Assembly (NCBI RefSeq): GCF_024166365.1
Contig: NC_064823.1
Location: forward strand, 4,272,924 to 4,336,923
From: Elephas maximus indicus
Lineage: Eukaryota > Chordata > Mammalia > Proboscidea > Elephantidae
Reading direction: 5' to 3'
Length of the DNA: 64,000 nt
Part shown: piece by piece, positions 34,417-46,225 of the stretch
How positions within the stretch are numbered: the first letter of the stretch is position 1
Layout: each line of letters starts with the position of its first letter
Program-made: the position numbers and the translations under genes
Notes under the pieces: generated by a model
What the model was told of the DNA's origin: nothing
Databases searched by the model: none
Seen by the model: the letters and a program-made list of their open reading frames with translations, nothing else

Positions 34417-35289
34417 AACAAAATCATTTGATTCTCCTGGAATCCAGACCCACCCAGGCCATTTACCCTTAGGTGTCCTTTTGAGCCTTGAAGGAACTGG
34501 CTTCCTGGAGTCACCCTTAGGTCAAGCAATAGCTTAGTAAACAGCTTAGTGGAGACCATTTGACCTTAGGCATTGAGTTCTTTTGGAAAATTATCCATAG
34601 GCTGTCAGTTTCGAGAAAGAGGAACTCTAAGATCTGACTAGACACTGTTATAGGATATACGGTGCCATGGGTTGAATTGTGACCCCCAAAATATGTGTTT
34701 TAAAGCCCAACCTCTATGTTTGTGGTTATAATCCCATTTGGGAATGGGTTGTCTTTCTTATGTTGATGAGGTAGGATTAGCGTATGATGTGTCTTGAGTT
34801 AATCTCTTTTGAGATATAAAGGAAATTAAGCAAGGGAAAGAAGCAGAGATGGGGGAAAAGGGATGCCAAGCCACATGAAGATTGCCCAGGAACAGAAACT
34901 CAAAAGAGACAAGGACCTTCCTCCTGTGCTGACAGAGAGAGCCTTCTGCTAGAGCTGGCACACTGAATTCAGACTTATACCTTCCTAAACTGTGAGGAAA
35001 TAAATTTCTGTTGGACCTATTTCTGGTATTACTATTATAGCAGTACTACATAACTAAGACATATGGCATGTCTTTGGTGATTGTTTCTGTAACCTGCTCT
35101 GTGCTTTTTAATGCTATCTCTTGAGAAACTAACAATGACCTATATAACCTGCTTTCACTGTTCCCCCTTTAAAGTACCCTCCCAACATGTTCAGGTGACA
35201 CTGCCCAATTTGAATCATATCTATTCACAATAAATATATTCTGTTACACTGATTTTTGGTGTTTCTTCAAGCAATTTAGGTTTTTGACA
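34417..35289 (+). mobile_element. 5' LTR of the provirus, interrupted by an LTR
   Basis: It matches the 3' LTR along its length: GATTCTCCTGGAATCCAGA, GGTTCTTTTGGAAAATTATC-type text, CACAATAAATATATTCTGTT, and the end GGTTTTTGACA. Without the inserted LTR it is about 475 bp. Confidence 0.8.
34663..35061 (-). mobile_element. MaLR-like LTR inserted in the 5' LTR
   Basis: Plus strand TGCCATGGGTTGAATTGTGA ... ACATAACTAAGACA. Flanks TACGG (34658-34662) and TATGG (35062-35066). The uninterrupted 3' LTR reads GTATGGCATATCC at the same point, confirming the insertion. Confidence 0.88.
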
Positions 35290-35312
35290 ATTTCTAACAT
35301 TAGAAGTGGGAC
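35290..35312 (+). promoter_or_regulatory. Putative primer-binding site
   Basis: TTCTAACATTAGAAGTGGGA follows the LTR end and is similar to the tRNA-Leu-type site of ERVL. Diverged, so a tentative call. Confidence 0.45.
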
Positions 35313-35894
35313 CTGTAGTAGCTGATGGACATCCCCCAGAGCCCTGTCTAGACACAGGTGTGACATCTGCAGAAGTCCCTTCTGCTTACTGTCTCCACAA
35401 GCCCTCACAGATTCTTGAGCTCCACTCCTGCATTTTGAGCTTATATTCAACATTTATTTTGAGTTTAGTGAATTTGTTGTTTCGTAGCACTTAGGGTTGT
35501 CCCAAAATGGGATATACCCAATCCAATAAAGCAGTGGACTTTCTTAGTGGAACCCAGCTCACTGCATGGCCAAGAACTATGGGTCTAGGCCTTGTTTGTA
35601 TTTTTGTTTGAGCTCCCTAACAACAGTTTGTCAAATCAGTGGCCACTTTGGGGAACTTTTCAATTGGAGAGACTAGTATATTTAAGGTCTAAATTAGAAA
35701 ACCATGGTGTCAAAACCAGACAAGAACAGTGGGATGTTTATTTTGTTGGTATTTTTCAGGCTTCCAAACATATTCACAATTCTAAAATAGCCTCTCTGAA
35801 AGACATTGTTTTAAAAAAGACATCTATTCTAAATTGTAAGAGACTGGGTTTCTACCTGGCAGAATGAACTAGGTTTAGAAAGAATGAAACTAAG
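35313..35894 (+). other. Provirus interior remnant
   Basis: AT-rich, with a 91-codon open frame at 35592-35867 of unknown nature. Related phrases recur near 37760-38210. No recognisable retroviral domain. Confidence 0.35.
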
Positions 35895-36535
35895 TTCCAT
35901 ATAGTTATTACAAAAGGAACCCAAAGTTTCTTATGCCACAAAAATATATGTGCACAAGTTTGAGCACTGTAAGGGCCTCTAGGGTGCTCACCACCAACAG
36001 AAAGACACTTGTGTAGGATAAGCTGGGACAGGAGATGGCGTTACCAATTGCCAGTCTGACACAAAGGGTCCTTGTCTTTTCCCGAGTAAGAATACATGCG
36101 AAAGACAAGCTTTATCTTCAGCAAGCTTAATTTTGCTTGAGTCAAGCAAAAGGAGTCAGCAGGGATCTAAGCTTTTCCAAAAGACTGACTGGAAAAGGGA
36201 AGCAAGGCTAGGGCTTATATGGGTTCAGTGGAGACAATACAGCAATGAGTATTTAGTGGGCTTCTTTCAAGGGGCAGGTACTTCTCAGAATGGCGGTGTA
36301 TGTTAATTAGGTTGCATGCACATCTGGAATCTATGATGGAACCCACTGATATTCAACATGGAGTCCTCTCAGCAGCCCTTGTCATCACTTATTATGGGAT
36401 ATAGTGCAAGCGCACTTGATCTTCGGCACATCACCATCTTCTAAGGGCTAAGGAAGGTCAAACAGCAGTCACATTCTGCTCCTCTGAGCATGCGGAGCCT
36501 GCAAAGGAGGAGGGGACTAGAAAGACACTAAGACC
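35895..36535 (-). mobile_element. Possible LTR inside the provirus
   Basis: It shares the phrase GGAAGGTCAAACAGCAGTCAC with the segment at 46226-47004 and carries polyadenylation-like complements. Probably a minus-oriented LTR of a second family. Confidence 0.35.
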
Positions 36536-36536
36536 A

Positions 36537-36588
36537 AAAACCAAACCAAAACCAATGCCATTCCAAGTCATAGCGACCCTATAGAAGG
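36537..36588 (-). mobile_element. AfroSINE tail fragment
   Basis: AAACCAAAACCAATGCCATT ... CATAGCGACCCTATAG. Truncated. Confidence 0.7.
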
Positions 36589-37491
36589 AGGTAGTAATTG
36601 GGCTACCCCAATCTTAGCTCATGTTCCTGTTTACCCAACTTCTAGATGGTAATCTTTCTAAAACCTCCTTTGTTCCACCAGCACAATTAACCCTATCTGT
36701 CTCAGCAGAGGGTGTGGTTCCTCTTTACCCAACTATCTAGATGATAATCTTTTAAAAGCTCTTTTGTTCAGCCACTGGCACGGTTAACCCTATCTGTCTC
36801 AATAGGGCAGAGCATTAGGCTGCCCACCAGCCACAAGAAAACTCTTATGCACTGGAGTTACATACACTGTGAAAGAAAAAAACTGACCAAACCCCACAGC
36901 AGAATCCCTGCTAGAAATTTTATTTGATTCTGGGAAACCTAAGTTTCAACCTAAGAGAATAGAATCTTTGACATCTAAGAGAAGTGAACCTGGAGCTTCC
37001 CCCACACCACAATGCTGGTTTGGGGTCCATGATCCAAAACACTATTGAAACAGACCTCTTGGTCATATTGAAAACCCCAATCAACACCCCTTCCCCCCCT
37101 CTTTGTCTTGCTAACCACAAGCTTGTTTTGAGCAGGAAGTCACAGCAGGTAGTGGCTCTGTCCACTGACTAGCCCTAGTTACACCTTGAAGCAAGCACAG
37201 CTTGAAATCACATCCTTCAACTGACCGCCCCCCCCACAAATATAGGCATGGGAGGGCTAAAGGCAGAAGTCTCCGGTACCAAACCCAACCCCCTGACGCC
37301 ATTGGAAACAAAAAGCTCCCCGGCCCCCTTAGTCAGCGAGCACGTGGCCTTTAGGTCACTAGACCCCACGCGCTCCTTGTATGCGCAGACAATAAACTTG
37401 CCACTTTCTGTTTCCATTGCAGTCAGTGTCTGTCTTATTTCAATCGGCTAATGAGACAGGACAAGAACCCGAGTGGCGTTGGGTTACACTA
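36589..37491 (+). mobile_element. Class I-like retroviral LTR
   Basis: The 3' end has GCAGACAATAAACTTGCC followed by a U5-like segment ending GGCGTTGGGTTACA, as in gammaretrovirus-type LTRs. An upstream segment is duplicated: TTTACCCAACTTCTAGATGG near 36631 recurs at 36724, a spacing of about 93 bp, typical of U3 enhancer repeats. GC content rises near the transcription start region (37290-37380). Confidence 0.6.
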
Positions 37492-39356
37492 TCAGCTGAA
37501 GATACTAGAAACCCAGTAAGATACTAGAAGTAATCTGGAATTTCAGTAATCGCTTGAGGAAAATGAGTTCCCATCTTCTGTCTTTTTCTTTTCATTTTGG
37601 GAAAATGAGTTCTCATTTGCATTGTCTTTTCTTGCCTCTTTGGGGAACTTTTGTTTGGTGCTCAGATTTTGTCAGAGGGCCTGAGATCCCTCCACCTGAG
37701 GATCTGGAAAGTTAGTAAGTTTTTTCTAGAACTTGTTTTTCTATTGAATTGAGTTGATCTTAGCAAACAATTACCATCTATATTTTAAGAAACTGGGTTT
37801 CCCGTTTGCTTTGTTTTCTGTTATATTAAGAGTATAAGCCTGTTTTTTTTTTTTTTTTTGAGCTGGCCTCACAGTTCAGTGAGTTTTTGTGATTTTCCTG
37901 TCTTGTTTTATTCTGAGAGCTTGACTCTGATCTAGAAAGATCATTGTGTTTCTGTCTTGCCTCAGAAGGCTGTGGTTGGCAGTTGCTGATTTTTCATAAG
38001 GCCTTCTTTGGTCCTGGTTTTTTAAATTTTTTGTTCCAAGTAAAACTGCTTCTTGTGGCTGTCTTATGATCTGGGTTTTTAGTAGCTAGTTTGAGAAGTT
38101 TTGATATAAATTAGTCTATTTGAAAAATGCACTGAAAAAGGATGGATTGTTTATTTTGATTGGTATAACAAGGCCTTAAAAAAGAACAAATTCTTCTAAA
38201 TTGCTCTTTAAAGAACACAGAAGATCCAAAAACCAAACCCCTTGCCATTGAGTCCATTCCAACTCATAGTGACCCTATAGGACAAGGAGTGGCTGGTGGA
38301 TTCAACCTGCCGACCTTTTGGTTAGCAGCCAAGCTTTTAACCACAGTGATAGGAAAATATCCATATAGAAGATAAGGTTATGAAAAGGGAATATTTCCCT
38401 ATGTCTGGATGGTATCACTGAATTAGATTATAATATTCCAACAAAAAATGTAATTCTGATCAGTTTAGTGATAAATGTTTATATAAATTTAATAGTCTGA
38501 ATATTTCCAGGAATTAATGAAAGTGAATTCATTCTGACAACTATTTTTATGTTCTGTACTATGTCAACCTCAAAAGCAAAATTTAAGTAACTTAAGGTAG
38601 ATATTATGTGAAATGTGTTTTATTTAAGGGAAAGGGGGTAATTTTGCCTTTTCCCAGAATGGGAAAAAGGAAGGCATAGGACAAACCTAGGTGGAAAAAG
38701 AATTGGCTAGCCAAGAATTGATGGGTTCATTTACAAAATTGCTGAAAAGCTTTGGGATTTACTGGATAGGTAAAAGATTAAGATAAAGAGAAGGCAAAAC
38801 TATTTACCAAGACAGTAGTAAAAGGGAAAGAACTTGGTTATCTTACCTCTTTCAAAATACCTAGGCCATCTTAAATATATGCAAATGAATTGAGATTGAC
38901 TCATTCTTTTCTTTGACAGTGAGCTTTAGAGAGGCAGGGAGGGGCAGGATCAGGCCTCCTTGGCCTCCTCTGAGGCCAATGTTGCTCCTAGGATATTTTT
39001 GAAGACCTAGGGCCCCCTAGCCACGTGAAGACCTTTTAAGTCAAAGGAAAGGAAGATAAATACTGTGGACGTTGACCAGGTTTAAAATAAGAAAAACACT
39101 GTTTTCATACGGTTATCAGAAATTGGGTGGATCCCTATCATAAAGGAACCATAACCAAGTTCTCTCTATTATAGAGGAATTTTAAGAGACACAGAGATGG
39201 AAATCATAGTGAGAAACACCTGAAATGACATGATACGGTGGAATAGAGGCATTTTTTATTTAAAAATCCAGTAAATAAAATCTAAGGTTAGATTGAGAAT
39301 AATATGGGAAACGGTAAAAGATTGAATGAAAATACAGACTACTGAAACAAACTTTC
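37492..39356. other. Unassigned, probably provirus interior
   Basis: AT-rich, with a T-run at 37842-37859. No coding domain. One SINE is embedded (38228-38346). Confidence 0.4.
38228..38346 (-). mobile_element. AfroSINE with internal deletion
   Basis: Tail CTTGCCATTGAGTCCATTCC and head complement CCGACCTTTTGGTTAGCAGC. About 40 bp in the middle are missing. Confidence 0.88.
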
Positions 39357-41372
39357 CACCACTCGTCTGTCAGTTTGTCGTACTGTGATGGCTTGTGTGT
39401 TGCTGTGATGCTGGAAGCTATGCCACTGGTATTTCAAATACCACCAGGGTCACCCATGTTGGACAGGTTTCAGCTGAGCTTCCAGACTAAGAAAGACTAG
39501 GAAGAAGGATCTGGTGATCTACTTCTGAAAAAATTGACCAGTGAAAACCTTATCAACAGCAGTGGAACATTGTCTGATATAGTGCTGGAAGATGAGCCCC
39601 TCAGGCTGGAAGGCACTCAAAATACGACTGGGGAAGAGCTGCCTCCTCAAAGTAGAGTTGACCTTAATGATGTGGACAGAGTCAAGCTTTCGGGATATTC
39701 ATTTGCTGATGTGGCACGACAAAAATCAGAAGAAACATCCATTAATAATTGGAACATGGAATATACGAAGTATGAATCTAGGAAAATTGAAAGTTGTCAG
39801 AAATGAAATGGAATGCATAAAGATCAATATCCTAGGCCTTAGCTGAAATTGACTGGTGTTGGCCATTCTGAATCAGAGAATCATATGGTCTATTATGCCG
39901 GCAATGACGAAAAGAAATGGCATGGCATTCATCCTCAAAAAGAACATTTCAAGATCTACCCTGAAGTACAACACTGTCAGTGATAGGATAATATACATAT
40001 GCTTACAAGGAAGACCAGTTAATTTGATTCTTATTCAAATTTATGCACCGACCACTAGGGCCCAAGATGAAGAAACTGAAGATTTTTACCAACTTCTGCA
40101 GTCTGAAATTGATCAAACATGCAATAAAAAGGCATTGATAACTATTGGTGATTGGAATGTGAAAGTTGGAAACAAAGAAGGACTGGTAGTTGGAAAACAT
40201 GGCCTTGGTGATAGAAACAACATCAGAGATCACATGATAGAATTTTGCAAGACCAACGACTTATTCATTGCAAATACCTTTTTTCAACAACATAAACGGT
40301 GACTATATACAACATTATGGTAAACAGAGAAAACATTGAAGTTGTCAAGGATTTCATTTTACTTGGATCCACAATCAATGCCTATGGAAGCAGCAATCAA
40401 GAAGTCAAATGACCCATTGCATTGGGCAAATCTGTTGCAAAAGACCTCTTGAAAATGTTTAAAAAAAAAAAGATGTCACTTTAAGGAAAAGGGGTGCCTA
40501 ACCCAAGCCATGGTGTTTTCAATTGCCTCATATGCATGTGAAAGCTGGACAATGAATAAAGAAGACCAAAGAAGAATCGATGCCTTTGAATTACTGTGTT
40601 GGTGAAGAATATTGATTATACCATAGACTGCCAGAAGAACGAACAAATCTGTCTTGGAAAGAGCACAGCCAGAATGCTCTTTAGAAGCAAATATGGTGAG
40701 ACTTCGTCTCAAGTACTTTGAACATGTTACCCGGTGAGACCAATCCCTGGAGAAGGACATCGTGCTTGGTAAAGTAGAGAGTCAGGGAAAAAGAGGAAGA
40801 CCTTCAATGAGATGGATTGACACAGTGGCTTCAACAATGGGCTCAATCATATCAACAATTGTGAGGATAACGCAGGGGCAGGCAGTGTTTCATTCTGTTG
40901 TAAGGAACTGAGTCAACGCCACCTAACAACAACAACAGAATCCACGTGGACATCACTAGATGAAATACACAGGAATCAAATTGACTATATCTGTGGAAAG
41001 AATGTAGAAGCTCAATATCATCAGTCAGAAAAAGGTCAAGGGCCAGGTGTGGAACAGACCATCAATTGCTCCCATGCACGTTCAAGTTGAATCTGAAGAA
41101 TATGAAAACAAGCTCATGAGAGCCAAAGTACAACCTTTAGTATATCCACCTGAATTTAGAGACCATCTCAATAATAGATTTGATGCATTGAACGCTGGTG
41201 ACTAAAGTAGAGGGTCAGTGAAAAAGAGAAGGACCTTCAAGGAGATGGACTGTCATGGTGGCTGCAACAATGGGCTCAAATAAAGCAATGATTGTGAGGA
41301 TTGTGTAGGACCAGGCAGTGTTTCGTTCTGTTGTGCATTGGGTGGCTATAAGTCAGAATCCACCCAACAGCA
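39357..41372 (+). mobile_element. RTE (BovB-like) LINE, internally deleted, split by a second RTE
   Basis: The 5' region (CACTCGTCTGTCAGTTTGTC) runs into an APE-type endonuclease domain at 39530-40302. It has the order WNIRSM-type start, LILIQIYAPTTRAQDEETE, then IGDWNVKVGN and GLGDRNNIRDHMIEFC. Coding resumes near 40945 with TWTSLDEIHRNQIDYICGK, which directly follows the endonuclease in BovB-like proteins. It then jumps at about 41200 to the RTE 3' end (GTTTCGTTCTGTTGTGCATT). Frameshifts and stops make it inactive, and the reverse transcriptase is absent. Its endonuclease would nick target DNA. Confidence 0.88.
40303..40944 (+). mobile_element. Second RTE 3' fragment nested in the first
   Basis: It begins abruptly after the HKR codons with text from the far 3' part of RTE (GTAAACAGAGAAAACATTGA, then the ORF end ACAATGAATAAAGAAGACC ... 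ATTACTGTGTTGGTGAAG). It ends in the RTE 3' end and an ACAACAACAACAG tail. Immediately after, the first element's endonuclease coding resumes. Confidence 0.78.
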
Positions 41373-43448
41373 CCTGTACTCTGTTTCAACAGTAACTGTA
41401 TTTTGTAATATATAGGCTTAAAATAATTTCCCAGATCTTCGGGTAACTTACTGATATTAGATTAAGTTGATGAATATTTGTTACAATTTAAGTTTATATA
41501 CTTTTGCTTTTCATGCCACAGAGAAAGAATATATGTGTATTTAGGTCTGCTAATGAGAATGTTCATTTTTGCCACTTAAAGCATTGTGCCATAAGAGATA
41601 TGTAACAAAGACAGAAAGTTTAAAAGGTTTATTAATTGGAAATTTATTTAATATGGTCTAAGTATTTAATTTGTCATAGCTAAAATTTGATGGATTAATT
41701 TATGAGATTTTTAAGTGTTTTTAGTGTCAAATAGCATATAGACCAAAAAAAAAAAAAAACGGTTTCTTGGTGTTAATATATTTTTAAAAATATTATTGGG
41801 TTGAAGAGTTAATTTTATTCTTTGAGTAATCTGCCTTGAAGGCAAGGGTTTAGCATCATATTAGAATAAATTACTGGGTTCATGCTCAAAACCAGCCACA
41901 AGTATTGCTTCTCTGTGACCTGTGATAAATTGCTGACAACTTTCAAACTTTTTGGAAAGCCACAAAAGATTTGTTCCTGCTTTATAATGGAAAAAGTGCT
42001 AAAAGAAAAAAAAAGGGGGGGCGGGTTATTTAATGTTTTATGAGTTACACAAAGCATGTTGTGAAATCAGAGTGCCAAATTTTCTTTGGGTTAAAAATTT
42101 ATGTGTCAGTGATGTTTGCCTGATATTAGACAATAAATGCATAATATTATGTCATAATTTTATTATTATTTTTTACCTGATAACTTGGTCACAATTTTAT
42201 TTATTTTGAGTCTAGCATCATCAAAACCAGTGGTTTTATCTGCAGAGTTCACATCATTTAGCTGTGGAGTTTTTTCTGCTATTCAGATGTTTAGAGACTT
42301 GATAATCTTGATATATTCTTGGTGTATCCTGACTATATGGTATTACATCTCAAAGTTATTATGTGTTACATGTGAAACTCTTTGGCAATAAGGTTTATCA
42401 TTATGTTCAGAGATATCTTTGTATAAAGATTTTTTTTTAATTGGCTTTTTTTTTTTTTGCTTTGCTTTACTTTTGTAATTAATTTCCTTCACAGCTTTCA
42501 CTTTTAAGAATTATTATAAGTTGATCATGGCTATATTAAGTTTTGTCATCTGTAGATAAGTTTTACTTTGCTGGCTTGCTGAAAGTGTTTGATCAAAATA
42601 TTTCAACAAAAGATGGACTCTATTGGACATATGAAAAGGACTGTGATATTTTGAATGTGAATACAACCAGATAGAATCAAGATTTCTAATACTTTTGTGT
42701 TAGATAGGTTCACAGACTGTGGCTGATTGAGAATTGCATAGAACAGAAATTAACTACATAGGACAGAGTGGACTCAACGATTACTGTGGGTTTTATGTGG
42801 GAATATTGCTGATGTTTTAATATTCCATTTTCTGGATATAAGAAACCATTTTCCTCCCTTCCCCTAAATTATCTAACTAATGGGTTTTGTTTTGTTTTTT
42901 CCCTGCAGATTCATACCAAATCTTCTTATTCTATTTCTATATGTGTATATGATCGATTAGCCAGAAGAAAAAATAAGAAGTATGAGGGTAATGAAAAGGT
43001 AAGACCAGAATAGAAAGTTTAAGATGATTAAAAGAAGAATCAGGAGATGAGAAAAACCCTTATCATAGAATATTCTGTAGCCAGCATAGTGTTTTTAGTT
43101 ACTGAAATAGCTGATTCTTGCCTTAAGGGAAATCACCAGACTTTAAATTGGTTTAGATATTGTAATTCTCAAATTAGGAGTTTCTGTTGATAACCTTAGC
43201 AAAGTTATAAAGAGCATAACTAGAGAAGTATTTGAAGTTTGAGCTGTGATTTTAGAAAATAGACTAGCATTAGTTTCCCATTGAGGAGTTTGAGCCTTAA
43301 TAGACGAACATTGCTGTGTTTATATTAATAATATGCAATCCGAGGTTTTGCAGAATGTAGCTGCTGCTGAGGCACAGGAAAAGCAGCTACCGATGCTGCT
43401 TAATGTAAAAACAAATGCCTCATGGGATTTGTTTTCTTGGTACAAAGA
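41373..43448. other. Unassigned AT-rich interior
   Basis: No gene recognised. Several T- and A-runs are present. Possibly old provirus pol/env remnant, too decayed to read. Confidence 0.35.
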
Positions 43449-43685
43449 CCTATAGCATCTGGGGACTTAAATGTTTGCAAGTAGCCAGCCATGTTGCAAC
43501 AATTGGCCTCTGTTCATCCAGAGCAGAAGAAGAAAGGAGAGCCAGGTGGAGGAGAAACTAGACTCCGTGTCTGATCACCTCCATTAACAGCTGTCTCCTA
43601 TGCCATGAGGCCAGAAGAATTGGATGGTGCCCAGCTATCATTATTGAATGTTTGTGATCCAAGGTTCTGTGGTAGAATCATGATC
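43449..43685 (+). mobile_element. LINE-1 3' UTR-like fragment
   Basis: GCATCTGGGGACTTAAATGT and GAATTGGATGGTGCCCAGCT match the L1 3' UTR of the copy at 14386. It lacks a poly-A and lies just before the 3' LTR. Confidence 0.6.
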
Positions 43686-43697
43686 AGAAGGAGGGAA

Positions 43698-44203
43698 TGA
43701 CAAGAATGTTTTGATTCTCCTGGAATCCAGATTTCTGGGTTTATGGAACTGGGGTGACCTACTCAGGCCATCTGCCTTTAGCTATCCTTTTGAACTTTGA
43801 AGTAATTGGTTCCTTGGAGTCACCTTCAGGTCAAACGATAGCTTAGTAAGCAGCTTAATGGAGACTGTTTGGCCTTAAGCACTGGGTTCTTTTGGAAAAT
43901 TATCTAAGTGCAGCCAGCTTCGAGAACTGGCTGCACATAGAAGCAGGAACTGAAGCAGAAACTCCAGGGTCTGGTTAGAAGTTGTTTTTGGCTGTATGGC
44001 ATATCCTTGATGACTGACTGTTCCTATCACTTGAGAAATTAACATAACAATGACCTATATACTGCTTTCACCGTCCTCACTTCTGAGTGCCTTCCTGACA
44101 TGTTCAGGTGATGTTGCCCGATTCGAATCGTATCTACTCACAATAAATATATTATGTTATTGCAAATTTTTGGTGTTTTTCTAAGGAATTTAGGTTTTTG
44201 ACA
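43698..44203 (+). mobile_element. 3' LTR of the provirus
   Basis: Complete LTR of 506 bp, TGACAAGAATG ... GGTTTTTGACA. The polyadenylation-type CACAATAAATATATTATG lies near its end. Same family as 34417 and as the minus copy at 46044-47475. Confidence 0.8.
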
Positions 44204-44284
44204 CTGGTTTTTGAGTGATTGTCAGGAAGACATCTTCATTCTGTGAAGGTGAGCTGGAGGTTTGTTCTTTAAGTAAAATTATTT

Positions 44285-45120
44285 TCTATTTTTATTAATT
44301 TTAATTTTTTTCTTTTAAAAAATTTTATTTTTAAAATTGTGTTGTGCTTTAGGTGAAAGTTTACAGTGCAAATTAGTTTCTCATTGAAAAATTTATACAT
44401 GAATTGTTTTGTGACATTGGTTGCAATCCCCACAATGTGTCAGTACTCTCCCTTTCCCCCCAGGTTCCCCATGTCCATTCTCCCAGTTTTCCTGTCCCTT
44501 CATGCCTTCTCGTCTTTGCCTTTGGGCATGTGTTGCCCATTTGGTCTCATAAACTTGATTGAACTAAGACGCATGTTCCTCACGTGTGTTATTATTTGTT
44601 TTATAGGCCTGTCTAATTTTTGATTGAAAGGTGGACTTTGGGAATGGCTTCAATTCTGAGTTAGCAGGGTGTCCAGAGGCCATAGTTTTGGGGTTCTTTC
44701 TGTCTCTGTCAAACTATTACGTCTGACCTTTTTCTTTTTTTGGTGAATATGAATTTTGTTCTACATTTTTCTTCAGCTCTGTCCAGGACCCTCTACTGTG
44801 AACCCTGACAGAGCAGTCAGTGGTGGTAGCTGGGCACCGTGTAGTTGTGCTGGACTCAGTCTGGTGGAGGTTGTGGTCCATTAGTTATTTGGACTAATCT
44901 TGCCCTTGTGTCTTTGGTTTTCTTTGTTCTCCCTTGCTCCAGATGGGGTGAGACCAGTGGAGTATCTTAAATGGCTGCTCACAAGCTTTTAAGACCCCAG
45001 ACACTACTCACCCAAGTAGGATGTACAACATTTTCTTTATAAACTATGTTATGCCAGTTGACCTAGATGTGCCCCAAGACCACAGTCCCCAGCTCTTGAC
45101 CTCAGTAACTCGGTGTTTTA
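44285..45120 (-). mobile_element. LINE-1 3' UTR
   Basis: Minus-strand tail: A/T-rich poly-A region at left, GTGAAAGTTTACAGTGCAAA, through CCCCAGCTCTTGACCTCAGT. Only UTR is present. Confidence 0.9.
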
Positions 45121-45495
45121 AATTTTTACATAAGGCAGACACGAACACAGTCTCACTTTAAGACATTCAATAAATCAAACAACAAAGGAGCAGCTTCACT
45201 CCAATTGTCTCCTCCTCCAGGTAACTCTTATTAGCAGCTTCCTGGGATGGAGTTTGCCTGGAGCACCGAGGAGAATCTAAGGCTGTAGTGCCTAGGGCCT
45301 CGTAGGCTGGGAAAAATGGAGGGGAGAGAAGGCGCCTGAGAGGGAAGCAGCACCAGAGCAAACAGGGCCTCTCTCACCATTCCCCCTTGGCTTATTGTTA
45401 GCTATGAAAGAATCGATTTTCTGCATTTTGGGAGTAATTATGTTTAAAGAAGGGCTGCTTATTTAGAAACAGATACTCTTTCTCCTAAAATGTAT
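45121..45495. other. Unique intergenic DNA
   Basis: No gene recognised. A 64-codon minus-strand frame (45167-45361) has no domain. Confidence 0.45.
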
Positions 45496-45509
45496 AGTGT
45501 TTGATAAAA

Positions 45510-45702
45510 CCCATTGCTGTCAATTTGATTCCGACTCATAGCAGCCCTGTAGGATGGAGTAGAACTGCCCATAGGGTTTCCAAGGCTGTAATCTTTATGG
45601 AAGCAAGCTGCCACATCTTTCATCCATGGAGCCGCTGGTGGATTTGAACTGCCGACCTTTGGGTTAGGAGCCAAGCACTTAAGCGCTGTGCCACCAGGGC
45701 TC
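45510..45702 (-). mobile_element. AfroSINE, intermediate form, perfect 14-bp TSD
   Basis: Flanks AGTGTTTGATAAAA at 45496-45509 and 45703-45716. Tail, extra body (AATCTTTATGGAAGCAAGC) and head are all present. Confidence 0.94.
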
Positions 45703-46225
45703 AGTGTTTGATAAAAAAACTTTTTTTTTTTTTTGATAAGCACAGGCAAATTCTCGCTTTGGGTGCTCATTTTTTTCTAGACCCCATGCAATTCATAGCA
45801 AAAGAGGCTTAAGTCTCTGCATTCCTGTCATCTCTTCTTGAGGATACACTCTGGATGATTTAGCAAACCACACCTGAAGATGTGGATATAAGCTGTTATG
45901 TGTTTTGTTTTCAAAATGGTAATTTCATCCCAACTTCATCTTAACTGTAATTCTTCGCAGATTGACTTTTTGCCTTTTTATTTAAGAACCAACCTCAGAC
46001 TATAAATTCCTAAATTACGGGACACTTTTACTCCACAACATGTGCAGAGAAACACCAAAAGTTAGTGTAACAGAATATATTTACTCTAAGTAGGTACAAT
46101 TTGAATGGGCAGCATCTTAACCTATTCAAAAAGGCGCTCTGGAGAGGGGATGGTGAAATCGGGTTATATAGGCCATTGTTATGTTAATCTATCAGGAGAT
46201 AACATCAAAGTATGAGCAGGGTTTC

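Larger units (their letters stand above)
34417..44203 (+). mobile_element. Probable decayed ERVL-type provirus
   Basis: Two LTRs of one family in the same orientation, 34417-35289 and 43698-44203, enclose about 8.4 kb. The outer flanks share CTGG (34413-34416 and 44204-44207), as expected for a target duplication. Neither LTR has matching flanks of its own. Just inside the 5' LTR, CATTAGAAGTGGGACC resembles the Leu-tRNA primer site of ERVL elements. A purine tract AGAAGGAGGGAA (43686-43697) abuts the 3' LTR. No intact gag, pol or env frame remains. The interior is largely unassigned AT-rich remnant plus later insertions. An alternative is two independent solo LTRs. Confidence 0.55.

Noticed and set aside
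43449..43697. Polypurine tract as proof of a provirus
   Set aside because: The preceding text resembles L1 3' UTR, which also contains purine-rich runs. It is kept only as supporting evidence, with the LTR pairing and CTGG flanks carrying the claim.
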